Assembly: GCA_913773715.1 (NCBI GenBank)
Contig: CAJYHD010000409.1
Coordinates: forward strand, 1-12,816
Source of the DNA: an uncultured Sphingobium sp.
GTDB lineage: Bacteria; Pseudomonadota; Alphaproteobacteria; Sphingomonadales; Sphingomonadaceae
Reading direction: 5' to 3'
Length of the DNA stretch: 12,816 nt
Below are positions 1-9,221 of this stretch, piece by piece. A program made the translations under genes and the position numbers. The notes beneath the pieces are model-generated. The model searched no databases. It had not been told where the DNA came from and saw only the letters and a list, made by a program, of their open reading frames with translations. Every line of letters starts with the position of its first letter. The first letter of the stretch is position 1.

Positions 1-797
1 CCTTTGCCGGGCATGCCGTGCTGGACGGCGAGTTGCTGGTAAAGGGCGAGGTGCAGGGTGGAGAGGCGGCCAGCTTCAACGCGCTGCAACAGCGGCTGGG
101 ACGCAAAGTCGTGAGCGCGAAGATGATGGCGGACTATCCCGCCTTCGTGCGGCTGTACGACATATTGCTGGACGGCGATGAGGATCTACGCACGCGCCCG
201 TGGAAAGATCGGCGCAAGCGGCTGGAGGCGTTCGTGCCTTCACTGGATGCGCATCGCTTCGACCTGTCCCAGTTGATAGAAGCGGTGGATTTCGAAGCCC
301 TCGCCGACATTCGCGCCGGTGCGCGCGACGCCGCGATAGAGGGCGTCATGCTCAAGCGGCGCGACAGCCCCTATGTGGCCGGGCGCAAGGCCGCGCTGTG
401 GTACAAGTGGAAGCGCGACCCGCTCGTCGCCGATTGCGTGATGATGTATGCGCAGCGCGGCCACGGCAAGCGGTCGTCCTTCTATTCTGACTATACGTTC
501 GGCTGCTGGACCGAGGATGGCGAGTTGCTGCCCGTGGGTAAGGCCTATTCCGGTTTCACCGACGAGGAACTGAAGTGGCTCGACCGGTTCGTGCGGCAGA
601 ATACGGTCAATCGCTTCGGCCCGGTGCGGGAGGTCGAAAAAACGCTGGTGCTGGAGGTCGCATTCGATTCGATCCACGATAGCAAGCGCCACAAGTCTGG
701 CCTCGCCATGCGCTTTCCTCGTATCTCCCGCATCCGCCGCGACAAGCCTGCGGATGAAGCGGACAAGATCGACACGTTGCAGCGGATGGTGAGTTGA
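1..797 (+). CDS. ATP-dependent DNA ligase, C-terminal part (cisplatin damage response ligase type), 5' end outside window
   Basis: The reading frame is open from base 3 and ends at TGA 795-797, giving 264 visible residues; the N-terminus with the KxDG adenylation lysine lies outside the window. Nucleotidyltransferase motifs are visible in order: DGELL (residues 8-12, motif III), LYDILLDGDEDLR (motif IIIa region, about 51-63), EGVMLKR (113-119, motif IV) and WYKWKRD (133-139, motif V). An OB-fold region follows with GHGKR, then a C-terminal ALVLEVAFD-like segment (here TLVLEVAFDSI) and RFPRISRIRRDK. This arrangement matches the bacterial ATP-dependent ligase family (about 530 residues) that alphaproteobacteria often carry beside a ligase-associated exonuclease and helicase, and that is linked to repair of DNA damage rather than replication. 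Whether those partners lie upstream cannot be seen. The gene ends only 5 bases before the IS630 target duplication, and the IS did not damage it. Confidence 0.9.
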   Translation, partial: FAGHAVLDGELLVKGEVQGGEAASFNALQQRLGRKVVSAKMMADYPAFVRLYDILLDGDEDLRTRPWKDRRKRLEAFVPSLDAHRFDLSQLIEAVDFEALADIRAGARDAAIEGVMLKRRDSPYVAGRKAALWYKWKRDPLVADCVMMYAQRGHGKRSSFYSDYTFGCWTEDGELLPVGKAYSGFTDEELKWLDRFVRQNTVNRFGPVREVEKTLVLEVAFDSIHDSKRHKSGLAMRFPRISRIRRDKPADEADKIDTLQRMVS

Positions 798-804
798 CGC
801 TCTA

Positions 805-832
805 GTCACCTGAATCCGAAGTTTAGCTCATT
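805..832 (+). repeat. IS630 terminal inverted repeat, transposase 3' end
   Basis: Starts GTCACCTGAATCC and matches the complement of 1932-1959 at 17 of 28 positions, including the first four bases and the inner TCATT. It is preceded by the TA duplication at 803-804. The inner part overlaps the last codons of the transposase gene, whose TAA stop is at 823-825. Confidence 0.7.
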
Positions 833-1897
833 GTTTTTTGACAGAAGCGTTTAACGGAGGCGAGGCTTTCGTCGGCGGATTTGACCCACTTGTAAGGTTT
901 TGGGTTTTCGTTGTGAGCTGCGATGAATGCGATGATGTCAGCTTCAAGTTCGACTGTTGATCTGTGGACACCGCGCTGCAATTGCTTGCGCGTCAACTCG
1001 GCCAACCAGCGCTCGACCTGATTGATCCAGGAGGCCGACGTCGGCGTGAAGTGCACATACCAGTGCGGGCGACGCGCGAGCCAAGCCTTTATTCGAGGCG
1101 TCTTGTGGGTGGCATAGTTGTCCATCACGAGATGCACATCCGGCCCTTGGGGCATCGCCGCGTCAATCCGCTTGAGGAAATCGAGGAACTCGGTGGCGCG
1201 ATGGCGCCTGTAGCATTTTCCGATCACCGCGCCGGTGGCGATGTCGAGCGCCGCAAACAGGGATGTCGTGCCATCGCGGATGTAGGTATGTGTCCGCCGC
1301 TCGGGGATGCCCGGCGCCATGGGCAAGACCGGCTGCTCGCGATCCAGCGCCTGCTGCGACTTTTCATCTACGCACAGCACGATCGCCCGGTTCGGTGGCG
1401 CCATGTAAAGGCCTACGATGTCCTGCACCTTGTCGACGAACAGCGGATCGGTCGACAATTTGAATGTCTCTGACCGGTGCGGTTGCAGGCCAAAAGCACC
1501 CCAGATACGGCGGATGGTGGTGTGCGACAGCCCCGCGTCGGCAGCCATCGAGCGGATCGACCAATGCGTGGCGTCCTTGGGCGCGGCGTTGAGCGTACGC
1601 TCGATCACCTGAGCCACCTGCGCGTCCGATACCGTTCGTGGCCGACCCGCACGATACTGGTCGGTCAGCCCTTCAATGCCATCCTGCACAAACCGGCGAC
1701 GCCATTTGCCGAAGGTGTGCTCATGGACACCGAGACGTTCGGCCACTTCCTTTGCTCTGAAGGCCCTCGGCGCACAGCAACACCATCCTGCATCGATCCG
1801 ACAACGAACGGAGCGCTTTGTGACGGCGTACCTGGGCTTCGAGAAAACTCCGGTCCTCCCCGCTCAATACCACCAAATCCGCCTGTCGGCGTGCCAT
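823..1897 (-). pseudogene. IS630-family transposase, split by a one-base frameshift
   Basis: Two minus-strand frames together make one transposase of about 357 residues. The first starts at ATG 1897 (MARRQADLVV), with AGGAG at 1906-1910 as ribosome binding site, and reads to K49 at 1751-1753; it then runs out of frame to a TGA at 1721-1723. The second carries on from GAA 1747-1749 and GTG 1744-1746 ([16 protein letters not shown]) to TAA 823-825. At the join the sequence is AAAGGAAGTG; dropping one G restores a smooth family sequence [10 protein letters not shown]. The second part has the helix-turn-helix region and a complete DDE set: D in CVDEKSQ, D in VMDNYATHK, and E in NQVERW. Most IS630 proteins read DEKSQIQALDR after the first Asp, whereas this one reads [10 protein letters not shown], one residue short. 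It is either a decayed copy or, less likely, a programmed +1 frameshift. Confidence 0.8.
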
Positions 1898-1931
1898 CCC
1901 AAACACTCCTGCCTGTTCAGCAGACCAATAA

Positions 1932-1959
1932 AATGATACTTATTTCAGTTCCATATGAC
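1932..1959 (-). repeat. IS630 terminal inverted repeat, transposase 5' end
   Basis: Read on the minus strand from 1959 this end starts GTCATATGGAACTG. It is followed outward by the TA duplication at 1960-1961. It contains TATCAT (a 5 of 6 match to a sigma-70 -10 box), but I see no good -35 box at the right distance, so a transposase promoter here is only a possibility. Confidence 0.7.
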
Positions 1960-2858
1960 TAGCGGATCGTCGGCGCTACTCCTACGAGGAAGCGGACCAG
2001 TGCGTCGGCGAGCGCGATACGCTTGTCGGAGAAGCTGTGATCGGTGGACCAGACCATCAGTCGCGCATCGGGGTTGGCGCTTTGCGCATCGGCGGCGACC
2101 TTGCGCGCTTCGCTGCCCAGTCCGCGATCGGCCGCTATTATGGTGAGCGGGCGACGACCATAGGTGGATAGGCGGCGGCCTAGATCGAACTTCGCGGTCC
2201 CGCTTTTGATCTCGCCCGTGAGGCTGTCATAGGTCGCACCTTGGAGCGGCGGGAGGTCACCCGCCACCTCCGCCTTCCAGTCCGCCTCACCCTTGGCAGT
2301 TCCCAATTCAGCAGCGGTCTGCGACGGGTCCCAGGGATCGATCAGGAACAGCCCCGCGACATGCGGTTCGGCGGCGGCGCTGTCGGCAGCCATGAAGCCG
2401 CCCATGCTATGCCCGGCTACGACGATCGCGCTGGTATCTATGCGATATTTCGCGACGGTGGCCGGTTGCTGGAGAAACTGGAGCGCGGTGAACGCATCTT
2501 CGGCCGCATTGCCGAAGGAGAAAGTGCCGGGGCTGCCCCATGATCCGCGATAATGCAGGGTCAGCACGTTCCATCCGGCACGCCGCGCGGCCTGGGCCAG
2601 ATCGAGATTTTGTTCGTTGCCGGGGAAGCCGTGCAGCAGCAGGAGCGTCGGATGCGTGCCGGACCCCGCCGCCTGATACAGGACCGCGTTCATCGCGCCA
2701 TCCTCGCTCGGGATCACGAAGGCAGCCATGGATGCGGGATAGGCAGCATCCGGGGTCGGATCGGCGGTGACCGCCGGATGGATGCCCGTCTCCCGGGCGA
2801 AAACTGCTCCGCTCGATGCGCACAGCGCCGCTGCCACGATCCATGTCGCTATCTTCAT
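1959..2858 (-). CDS. Secreted alpha/beta hydrolase (serine esterase/peptidase-like)
   Basis: The 299-residue product begins with a signal peptide (MKIATWIVAAALCASSGAVFA, cleavage expected near ARETG), so it probably acts in the periplasm. The alpha/beta hydrolase fold shows LLLLHGFPGNEQN (72-84, oxyanion-hole HG), the nucleophile elbow GHSMGG with Ser151, a likely acid at Asp244 (IIAADRG) and the catalytic His274 in TDHSFSD. Length and motifs suit the dienelactone hydrolase / prolyl-oligopeptidase-like group; the substrate cannot be told. ATG 2858 follows a purine-rich stretch (AGGAAAGG). It lies 65 bases after rbfA in the same direction, where truB often stands in other bacteria. That gap holds a small stem (TCCTG/CAGGA, 2871-2889) without a T-run, so read-through from the operon is possible. 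The TAG stop (1959-1961) uses the final C of the IS element plus the TA duplication; the original stop was also TAG. Confidence 0.85.
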   Translation of the reverse strand: MKIATWIVAAALCASSGAVFARETGIHPAVTADPTPDAAYPASMAAFVIPSEDGAMNAVLYQAAGSGTHPTLLLLHGFPGNEQNLDLAQAARRAGWNVLTLHYRGSWGSPGTFSFGNAAEDAFTALQFLQQPATVAKYRIDTSAIVVAGHSMGGFMAADSAAAEPHVAGLFLIDPWDPSQTAAELGTAKGEADWKAEVAGDLPPLQGATYDSLTGEIKSGTAKFDLGRRLSTYGRRPLTIIAADRGLGSEARKVAADAQSANPDARLMVWSTDHSFSDKRIALADALVRFLVGVAPTIR

Positions 2859-2923
2859 CGCCCCGCCCTTTCCTGTCTTTCAGGCAGGACGGTGATAGCG
2901 CGGGCGACCCGTCGCGTCGAAGA

Positions 2924-3325
2924 TTATTCCACGTCGCTTTCGTCTTGCGTCAGGTCACGCGCCACCTTGGGATCACGCAGCAGCTTGTCGATATGGCTGC
3001 CCTCGTCGAAACTCTCATCGGCAAGGAATTTGAGCTTGGACGCATATTTGAGACGCACGCGATGCGCGACTTCGCGCTGAAGATAGGCCGTGTTGGTGCG
3101 CAGTGCCTTCAGCACCGCCTCCTCGTCCTGTCCCAGCAGCGACTTCACGAACACGGTCGCGTGACGCAGATCGGGCGACATCCGCACTTCGGTGACGCTG
3201 ACGACATGCTTGGCCAGCACATCATCATGCACGTCACCGCGCTGAAGAATGTCGGACAGGATGTGCCGCACCTGCTCGCCCACGCGGAGCAGACGAACGG
3301 ACGGACCTTCGGATGAAGCAACCAT
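2924..3325 (-). CDS. rbfA: 30S ribosome-binding factor A
   Basis: RbfA binds the 30S subunit during late 16S rRNA maturation and aids cold-tolerant growth. The 133-residue product shows the family pattern: an N-terminal helix [17 protein letters not shown], the KH-like core [20 protein letters not shown], and a C-terminal [17 protein letters not shown] strand-helix before a short acidic tail (DESDVE). I chose ATG 3325 over a TTG two codons upstream because GAGGA at 3332-3336 sits 6 bases ahead of the ATG, the normal distance. The gene follows infB in the same direction, but 96 bases away, with a palindromic repeat pair filling the gap and touching the ribosome binding site. The next gene downstream is a hydrolase, not truB. 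Confidence 0.95.
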   Translation of the reverse strand: MVASSEGPSVRLLRVGEQVRHILSDILQRGDVHDDVLAKHVVSVTEVRMSPDLRHATVFVKSLLGQDEEAVLKALRTNTAYLQREVAHRVRLKYASKLKFLADESFDEGSHIDKLLRDPKVARDLTQDESDVE

Positions 3326-3335
3326 ATGCAATCCT

Positions 3336-3411
3336 CGTCACCCCTGCAAAGGCCGGGGTCTCAGGCCGCAGCGTAAAAAGGCACGAGACCCCAGCGTTGG
3401 CCGGGGTGACG
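3336..3411. repeat. REP/BIME-like inverted pair of 27-bp palindromic units between infB and rbfA
   Basis: Two 27-base arms (3336-3362 and 3385-3411) are inverted copies of each other with 5 mismatches, separated by 22 bases. Each arm is itself a small imperfect hairpin: ACCCC and GC pair with GC and GGGGT around an AAAG-like loop. Translated, the arms read like VTPANAGV and PAFAGVT, the signature of dispersed palindromic repeats in sphingomonads and related bacteria (recalled, not searched). On the operon mRNA the large stem would begin 10 bases after the infB stop and its last base is the first G of the rbfA Shine-Dalgarno GAGGA. No T-run follows on the minus strand, so it is not a normal terminator for the operon; TTTTT follows only on the plus strand. 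Confidence 0.85.
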
Positions 3412-3421
3412 CGCTTTTTCA

Positions 3422-6013
<2,592 letters not shown>

Positions 6014-6042
6014 ACGACTGAACTATACCCTTCATCTTCATC

Positions 6043-6063
6043 CCGACCGGCAAGGCCCGTCGG
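6043..6063 (-). other. Possible RNA hairpin in the ylxR-infB gap
   Basis: In the operon mRNA, 5 pairs (CCGAC with GTCGG), one mismatch and 3 further G-C pairs can close a short loop within these 21 bases, 4 bases after the ylxR stop. There is no T-run, so it is not a terminator. It could be chance in GC-rich DNA. Confidence 0.3.
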
Positions 6064-6067
6064 CGCC

Positions 6068-6739
6068 TTATTCCATATCGCTAGAGGCGCCCGGCGCATC
6101 GGTTGAGACAAGCTCCCCATGCACCGGCGACCCGGTAGCGCAACCCAGATAGCTTTCCAAGCGGTCTATGCCCGTTCGCAGGCGCAAGGCTGCGCGCGAG
6201 TCGGTCACCGCGATATGGACGACATTGTCACGTCCCATTGCCATAGATAGGGCGTTCCGGTCCACAGGCAAGACGATGCCGGAAAGTTCCGTGCCTTCGG
6301 CTTCCTGTCCGACGCGCAAAGCCTGATCCAGTTTGCGGTTGCCGTCCGCGGCCGCATCGGCCGAGTGCAGCAGCAGCTTCACGTCGCCGCGACGGCAGGC
6401 GACGTCGATCTTTTCCGATCCGGTCAGCAGCATGGACGCTTTCGCTTCCAGCCCCAGCCGGTCCAGTAACGCTTTGCGCAAACCATCCTCGATCATGTCG
6501 GGCAGGTCGGCAGGGATCGACAATTCGCCCGTCTTGAACGCGCGCGCGATCGCGCCTTTGAGTTTGCCCTTGGCGAGCGCCTCTTCAAGCTCGGCGCGCG
6601 TCACACCGATCCATGCTCCCCGCCCCGGCGCCTTGGCGCGAATATCGGGAAGCACCTGCCCTTCCGGGCCGATGGCGAGGCGGATGAGCATGTCGGGATC
6701 GGCACGGTCGCCGGTCAATATACATTTGCGTTCGGTCAT
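6068..6739 (-). CDS. ylxR: YlxR (DUF448) protein fused to an L7Ae/L30e-like RNA-binding domain
   Basis: The 223-residue product starts with the YlxR signature RKCILTGD (4-11) and the later GRGAWIGVTRAEL stretch, the small RNA-binding fold found downstream of nusA in most bacteria. From about residue 92 (LDRLGLEAKASMLLTGSEKI) it continues as an L7Ae/L30e-like domain comparable to the separate YlxQ protein of Gram-positives, including LLLHSADAA and the SMAMGRDNVVHIAV segment. A tail of about 35 residues follows. YlxR proteins have been linked to transcription control or RNase P in a few species; in this lineage the exact role is not settled. GGAGGGG just upstream supports ATG 6739. It stands between the tautomerase-like gene (63-base gap) and infB. 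Such fused forms are usual in alphaproteobacteria. Confidence 0.9.
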   Translation of the reverse strand: MTERKCILTGDRADPDMLIRLAIGPEGQVLPDIRAKAPGRGAWIGVTRAELEEALAKGKLKGAIARAFKTGELSIPADLPDMIEDGLRKALLDRLGLEAKASMLLTGSEKIDVACRRGDVKLLLHSADAAADGNRKLDQALRVGQEAEGTELSGIVLPVDRNALSMAMGRDNVVHIAVTDSRAALRLRTGIDRLESYLGCATGSPVHGELVSTDAPGASSDME

Positions 6740-6802
6740 GCGCGCCCCTCCGCCAAAACGGATGGCAAGGCAAGACCGACGCTATCGGGTGCGACTATTC
6801 TC

Positions 6803-7036
6803 TCATCGGGGAGTGACCGCGGCATTGGCGTCCTCCCTTGGTTGAGGAGCGTCGCGGTCGGCGAGCAATTGCCCGCCAGCCGCATAATTCTCGGTCGAGA
6901 TTTCGGAAATGACGATCTGGACGGCACCCGCCGGCTTCCCGAGTCGCTCCACGAGCGACCGGGTGACGTCAGCGGCGATCGCGGCCTTCTGCTCGCGAGT
7001 GGCGCTGCCAGCCAGGCGGATGTCGACGAACGGCAT
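6803..7036 (-). CDS. Small tautomerase-superfamily (4-oxalocrotonate tautomerase-like) protein
   Basis: The 77-residue product starts MPFVDIRL; removal of Met would expose the Pro1 that acts as catalytic base in this superfamily. EQKAAIAADVTRSL, VQIVISEI and the GG turn (YAAGGQLL) line up without gaps with the classical Pseudomonas putida 4-oxalocrotonate tautomerase, recalled from memory. In that alignment the two active-site arginines are missing: Arg11 is Ala and Arg39 is Gln; Phe50 is Tyr. Pro1 chemistry may remain, but the classical substrate is unlikely. About 15 extra residues (DAPQPREDANAAVTPR) follow the core. ATG 7036 lies 6 bases after the nusA stop, with GAGGAGG inside the last nusA codons, so translation is probably coupled to nusA. 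This is not a standard member of the nusA operon. Confidence 0.85.
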   Translation of the reverse strand: MPFVDIRLAGSATREQKAAIAADVTRSLVERLGKPAGAVQIVISEISTENYAAGGQLLADRDAPQPREDANAAVTPR

Positions 7037-7042
7037 CTTGGC

Positions 7043-8614
7043 TTACGCCTCCTCGTCTTCGAACCAGTGTGCGCGGGCGGCCATGATGATCTCATTGCCC
7101 TGCTCGTCGCTGAGGCCATAGGCGGCAAGGATGCCGCCCTTGTCCTCGGCGCCTTCGGTCTTGCGCCGGCGCTGGTCGATGCGCTTCTTCTGCACCAGTT
7201 CGTCGGTGGCGAGGTCTGCAAGATCGTCGAGCGTCTTGATGCCCGCCTTGCCCAGCGTCACCAGCATCGCTTCGGTGAGGTGCGGCATGTCGGCCAGCGC
7301 ATCTTCCACGCCCAGCGCCTGACGCTCTTCACGCGCAGCAGCCTCGCGGCGCTCCAGCGCTTCCTGCGCGCGGTTCTGAAGTTCGGCGGCAAGATCGTCG
7401 TCGAAGCCTTCGATCGAGGCCAGTTCATCGACGCTGACATAAGCGACTTCTTCCAGTTCGCCAAAGCCTTCGGCCACCAGCAGCTGCGACAGCGTCTCGT
7501 CCACGTCCAGTTCGTTCTGGAACATCTCGGAGCGGGCGACGAATTCCTTCTGGCGCTTCTCGCTGGCGTCGGCTTCGGTCATGATATCGATCGCCTTGCC
7601 GGTCAGCTGGCTGGCGAGGCGGACGTTCTGACCGCGGCGACCGATGGCAAGCGAGAGCTGATCGTCGGGAACGACGACTTCGATACGCTCTTCCTCTTCG
7701 TCGATCACGACGCGGGCGACCTGCGCGGGCTGAAGCGCGTTGACGACGAAGGTCGCCGTGTCCTCGCTCCACGGGATGATGTCGATCTTTTCGCCCTGCA
7801 TCTCCTGCACGACGGCCTGCACTCGGCTGCCCTTCATGCCGACGCAGGCGCCGACCGGATCGATGCTGCTGTCACGGCTGATGACGCCGATCTTGGCGCG
7901 GCTGCCCGGATCGCGGGCGGCAGCCATGATGGTGATGACGCCCTCGGAGATTGCGGGGACTTCCTGCGCGAACAGCTTCTTCATGAACTCAGGATGCGCG
8001 CGGCTGAGAAAAATCTGCGGACCGCGATTTTCGCGGCGCACGTTCAGCACGACCGAGCGGATGCGGTCGCCGACGCGGACGACTTCGCGCGGGATCTGCT
8101 GATCGCGGCGGATCACGCCCTCGGCGCGGCCCAGGTTCACGACGATGTGGCCGAACTCGACCGACTTGACAACGCCGGTGATGATCTCACCCACGCGGTC
8201 CTTGAATTCTTCATGCTGGCGCTCGCGCTCGGCGTCGCGAACCTTCTGGAAGATGACCTGCTTGGCGGATTGCGCGTCGATGCGGCCCAGGTCGATCGCG
8301 GGCAGCGGGTCGACGATGAAGTCGCCGACGACGGCGTCCTTCTTGAGCTTGGCGGCCTGCTTCAGATCCACCTGCTTGAAATAATCCTCGACCACCTCGA
8401 CCACTTCGACGACGCGCCAAAGGCGCAGGTCGCCGCTGTCGGGGTCCAGCTTGGCGCGGATGTCGTTTTCCGCGCCGTAACGGGCGCGCGCAGCGCGCTG
8501 GATCGCGTCCTCCATCGCTTCGATGACGATGGCCTTGTCGATCATCTTTTCGGATGCAACCGAATTGGCGATCGCGATCAGCTCGGCCTTATTGGCGGAA
8601 ATGGCGTTGGCCAT
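7043..8614 (-). CDS. nusA: Transcription termination/antitermination factor NusA
   Basis: NusA binds RNA polymerase and modulates pausing, intrinsic termination and rRNA antitermination. The 523-residue product has all expected parts: N-terminal RNA polymerase-binding domain (1-130, ending AKQVIFQKVRDAERER), S1 domain (about 139-203, GEIITGVVKSVEFGHIVVNL), KH1 (GACVGMKGSRVQAV, 255-268) and KH2 (LAIGRRGQNVRLASQLTG, 322-339), then two helix-hairpin-helix acidic repeats in the C-terminus (LVAEGFGELEEVAYVSVDEL; LTEAMLVTLGKAGIKTLDDL). A short acidic end (FEDEEA) closes it. ATG 8614 lies 14 bases after the rimP stop, and AAGGG overlaps that stop codon (TAAGGG), suggesting coupled translation. In other bacteria NusA represses its own operon; nothing here proves that. 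Confidence 0.98.
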   Translation of the reverse strand: MANAISANKAELIAIANSVASEKMIDKAIVIEAMEDAIQRAARARYGAENDIRAKLDPDSGDLRLWRVVEVVEVVEDYFKQVDLKQAAKLKKDAVVGDFIVDPLPAIDLGRIDAQSAKQVIFQKVRDAERERQHEEFKDRVGEIITGVVKSVEFGHIVVNLGRAEGVIRRDQQIPREVVRVGDRIRSVVLNVRRENRGPQIFLSRAHPEFMKKLFAQEVPAISEGVITIMAAARDPGSRAKIGVISRDSSIDPVGACVGMKGSRVQAVVQEMQGEKIDIIPWSEDTATFVVNALQPAQVARVVIDEEEERIEVVVPDDQLSLAIGRRGQNVRLASQLTGKAIDIMTEADASEKRQKEFVARSEMFQNELDVDETLSQLLVAEGFGELEEVAYVSVDELASIEGFDDDLAAELQNRAQEALERREAAAREERQALGVEDALADMPHLTEAMLVTLGKAGIKTLDDLADLATDELVQKKRIDQRRRKTEGAEDKGGILAAYGLSDEQGNEIIMAARAHWFEDEEA

Positions 8615-8628
8615 GTCGTTATGAACCC

Positions 8629-9153
8629 TTATTCCTCGGTTTCAAATTCATCCGCCCCATCGGAGGAGAGCGGCATCGTAGCAGAAATCAGCTTGTCGGT
8701 CAGCATCAGCTTTGCCTCCCCGATCAGGGCAAAGGGGATGACCACGTCGCCCGCCTTCGTATCGGCGAGCAGCACATCGTCGCCCTCCACCCCTTTCAGG
8801 ATGCCGCGAAAGCTCTTGCGACCATCGACCAGTTCGATGGCGGCGATCTTCGCCTCATGCCCGGCCCATTCCCTATAGTCGTGCAGCCGCGTCAGTGGGC
8901 GATCAATGCCGGGCGAGCTGACTTCCAGACGATAGGCCTCCTCGATCGGATCGACCTCGTCCAGCAGGTCCGACAGACGACGCGAGATAGTCGCGCAATC
9001 CTCGATCACCAGCTGCTTGGTCGTGGGATCTTCCGCCATGATCTGAAGCGTATAGTCTTCACCCGACCCGAACAGCTTCACGCGCACCAGATCGAAGCCC
9101 AAGGCCTTCACCTCGGGTTCGATCAAGGCAGTCAGTTCGGCGATGTCCGCCAT
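8629..9153 (-). CDS. rimP: Ribosome maturation factor RimP
   Basis: RimP is needed for assembly of the 30S subunit. The 174-residue product contains the family hallmark YRLEVSSPGIDRPL (about 74-87), preceded by the N-terminal alpha/beta domain (GFDLVRVKLFGSG, TLQIMAED, DCATISRRLSDLLDE) and followed by the Sm-like C-terminal domain (FRGILKGVEGDDVLL, VVIPFALIGEAKLML). A short acidic tail (DEFETEE) ends it. ATG 9151-9153 has GGAG about 7 bases ahead. It is the first gene of the minus-strand operon: upstream lies a divergent promoter region, downstream nusA after 14 bases. Confidence 0.97.
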   Translation of the reverse strand: MADIAELTALIEPEVKALGFDLVRVKLFGSGEDYTLQIMAEDPTTKQLVIEDCATISRRLSDLLDEVDPIEEAYRLEVSSPGIDRPLTRLHDYREWAGHEAKIAAIELVDGRKSFRGILKGVEGDDVLLADTKAGDVVIPFALIGEAKLMLTDKLISATMPLSSDGADEFETEE

Positions 9154-9221
9154 GCGATCTCCAGATAAAAACTCATGCAGCTTCCCGCGCCGCAGGCTTT
9201 CCGCCTACGACCCTCACATGT

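Larger units (their letters stand above)
805..1959 (-). mobile_element. IS630-family insertion sequence, 1155 bp, in a CTAG site with TA target duplication
   Basis: The element carries a DDE transposase of the IS630 type and has matching imperfect ends: reading inward from each side the two ends begin GTCA and agree at 17 of 28 positions (805-832 against the complement of 1932-1959). Dinucleotide TA flanks both sides (803-804 and 1960-1961). With C802 on the left and G1962 on the right, the reconstructed empty site is CTAG. IS630 is known to insert into CTAG and duplicate TA, so boundaries, family and target agree with each other. The length is within the normal family range. The transposase runs on the minus strand, in the same direction as the hydrolase gene just to its right. 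The exact outer bases rest on my own alignment, not on a database match. Confidence 0.88.

Noticed and set aside
2871..2889. Terminator between rbfA and the hydrolase
   Set aside because: The stem is only 5 pairs (TCCTG/CAGGA), lacks a T-run and overlaps the hydrolase ribosome binding region.
3336..3411. CRISPR-like or intrinsic terminator reading of the infB-rbfA repeat
   Set aside because: There are only two inverted units, not spaced direct repeats, and on the operon strand no T-run follows the stem.
6736..7221. Minus-strand open frame of 161 codons covering the tautomerase region
   Set aside because: Serine/arginine-rich out-of-frame reading; the 77-residue tautomerase frame has the true motifs and a coupled start.
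6842..8878. Plus-strand open frame of 678 codons opposite nusA and rimP
   Set aside because: Coding shadow: it crosses the boundary of three real genes, and its composition mirrors theirs.
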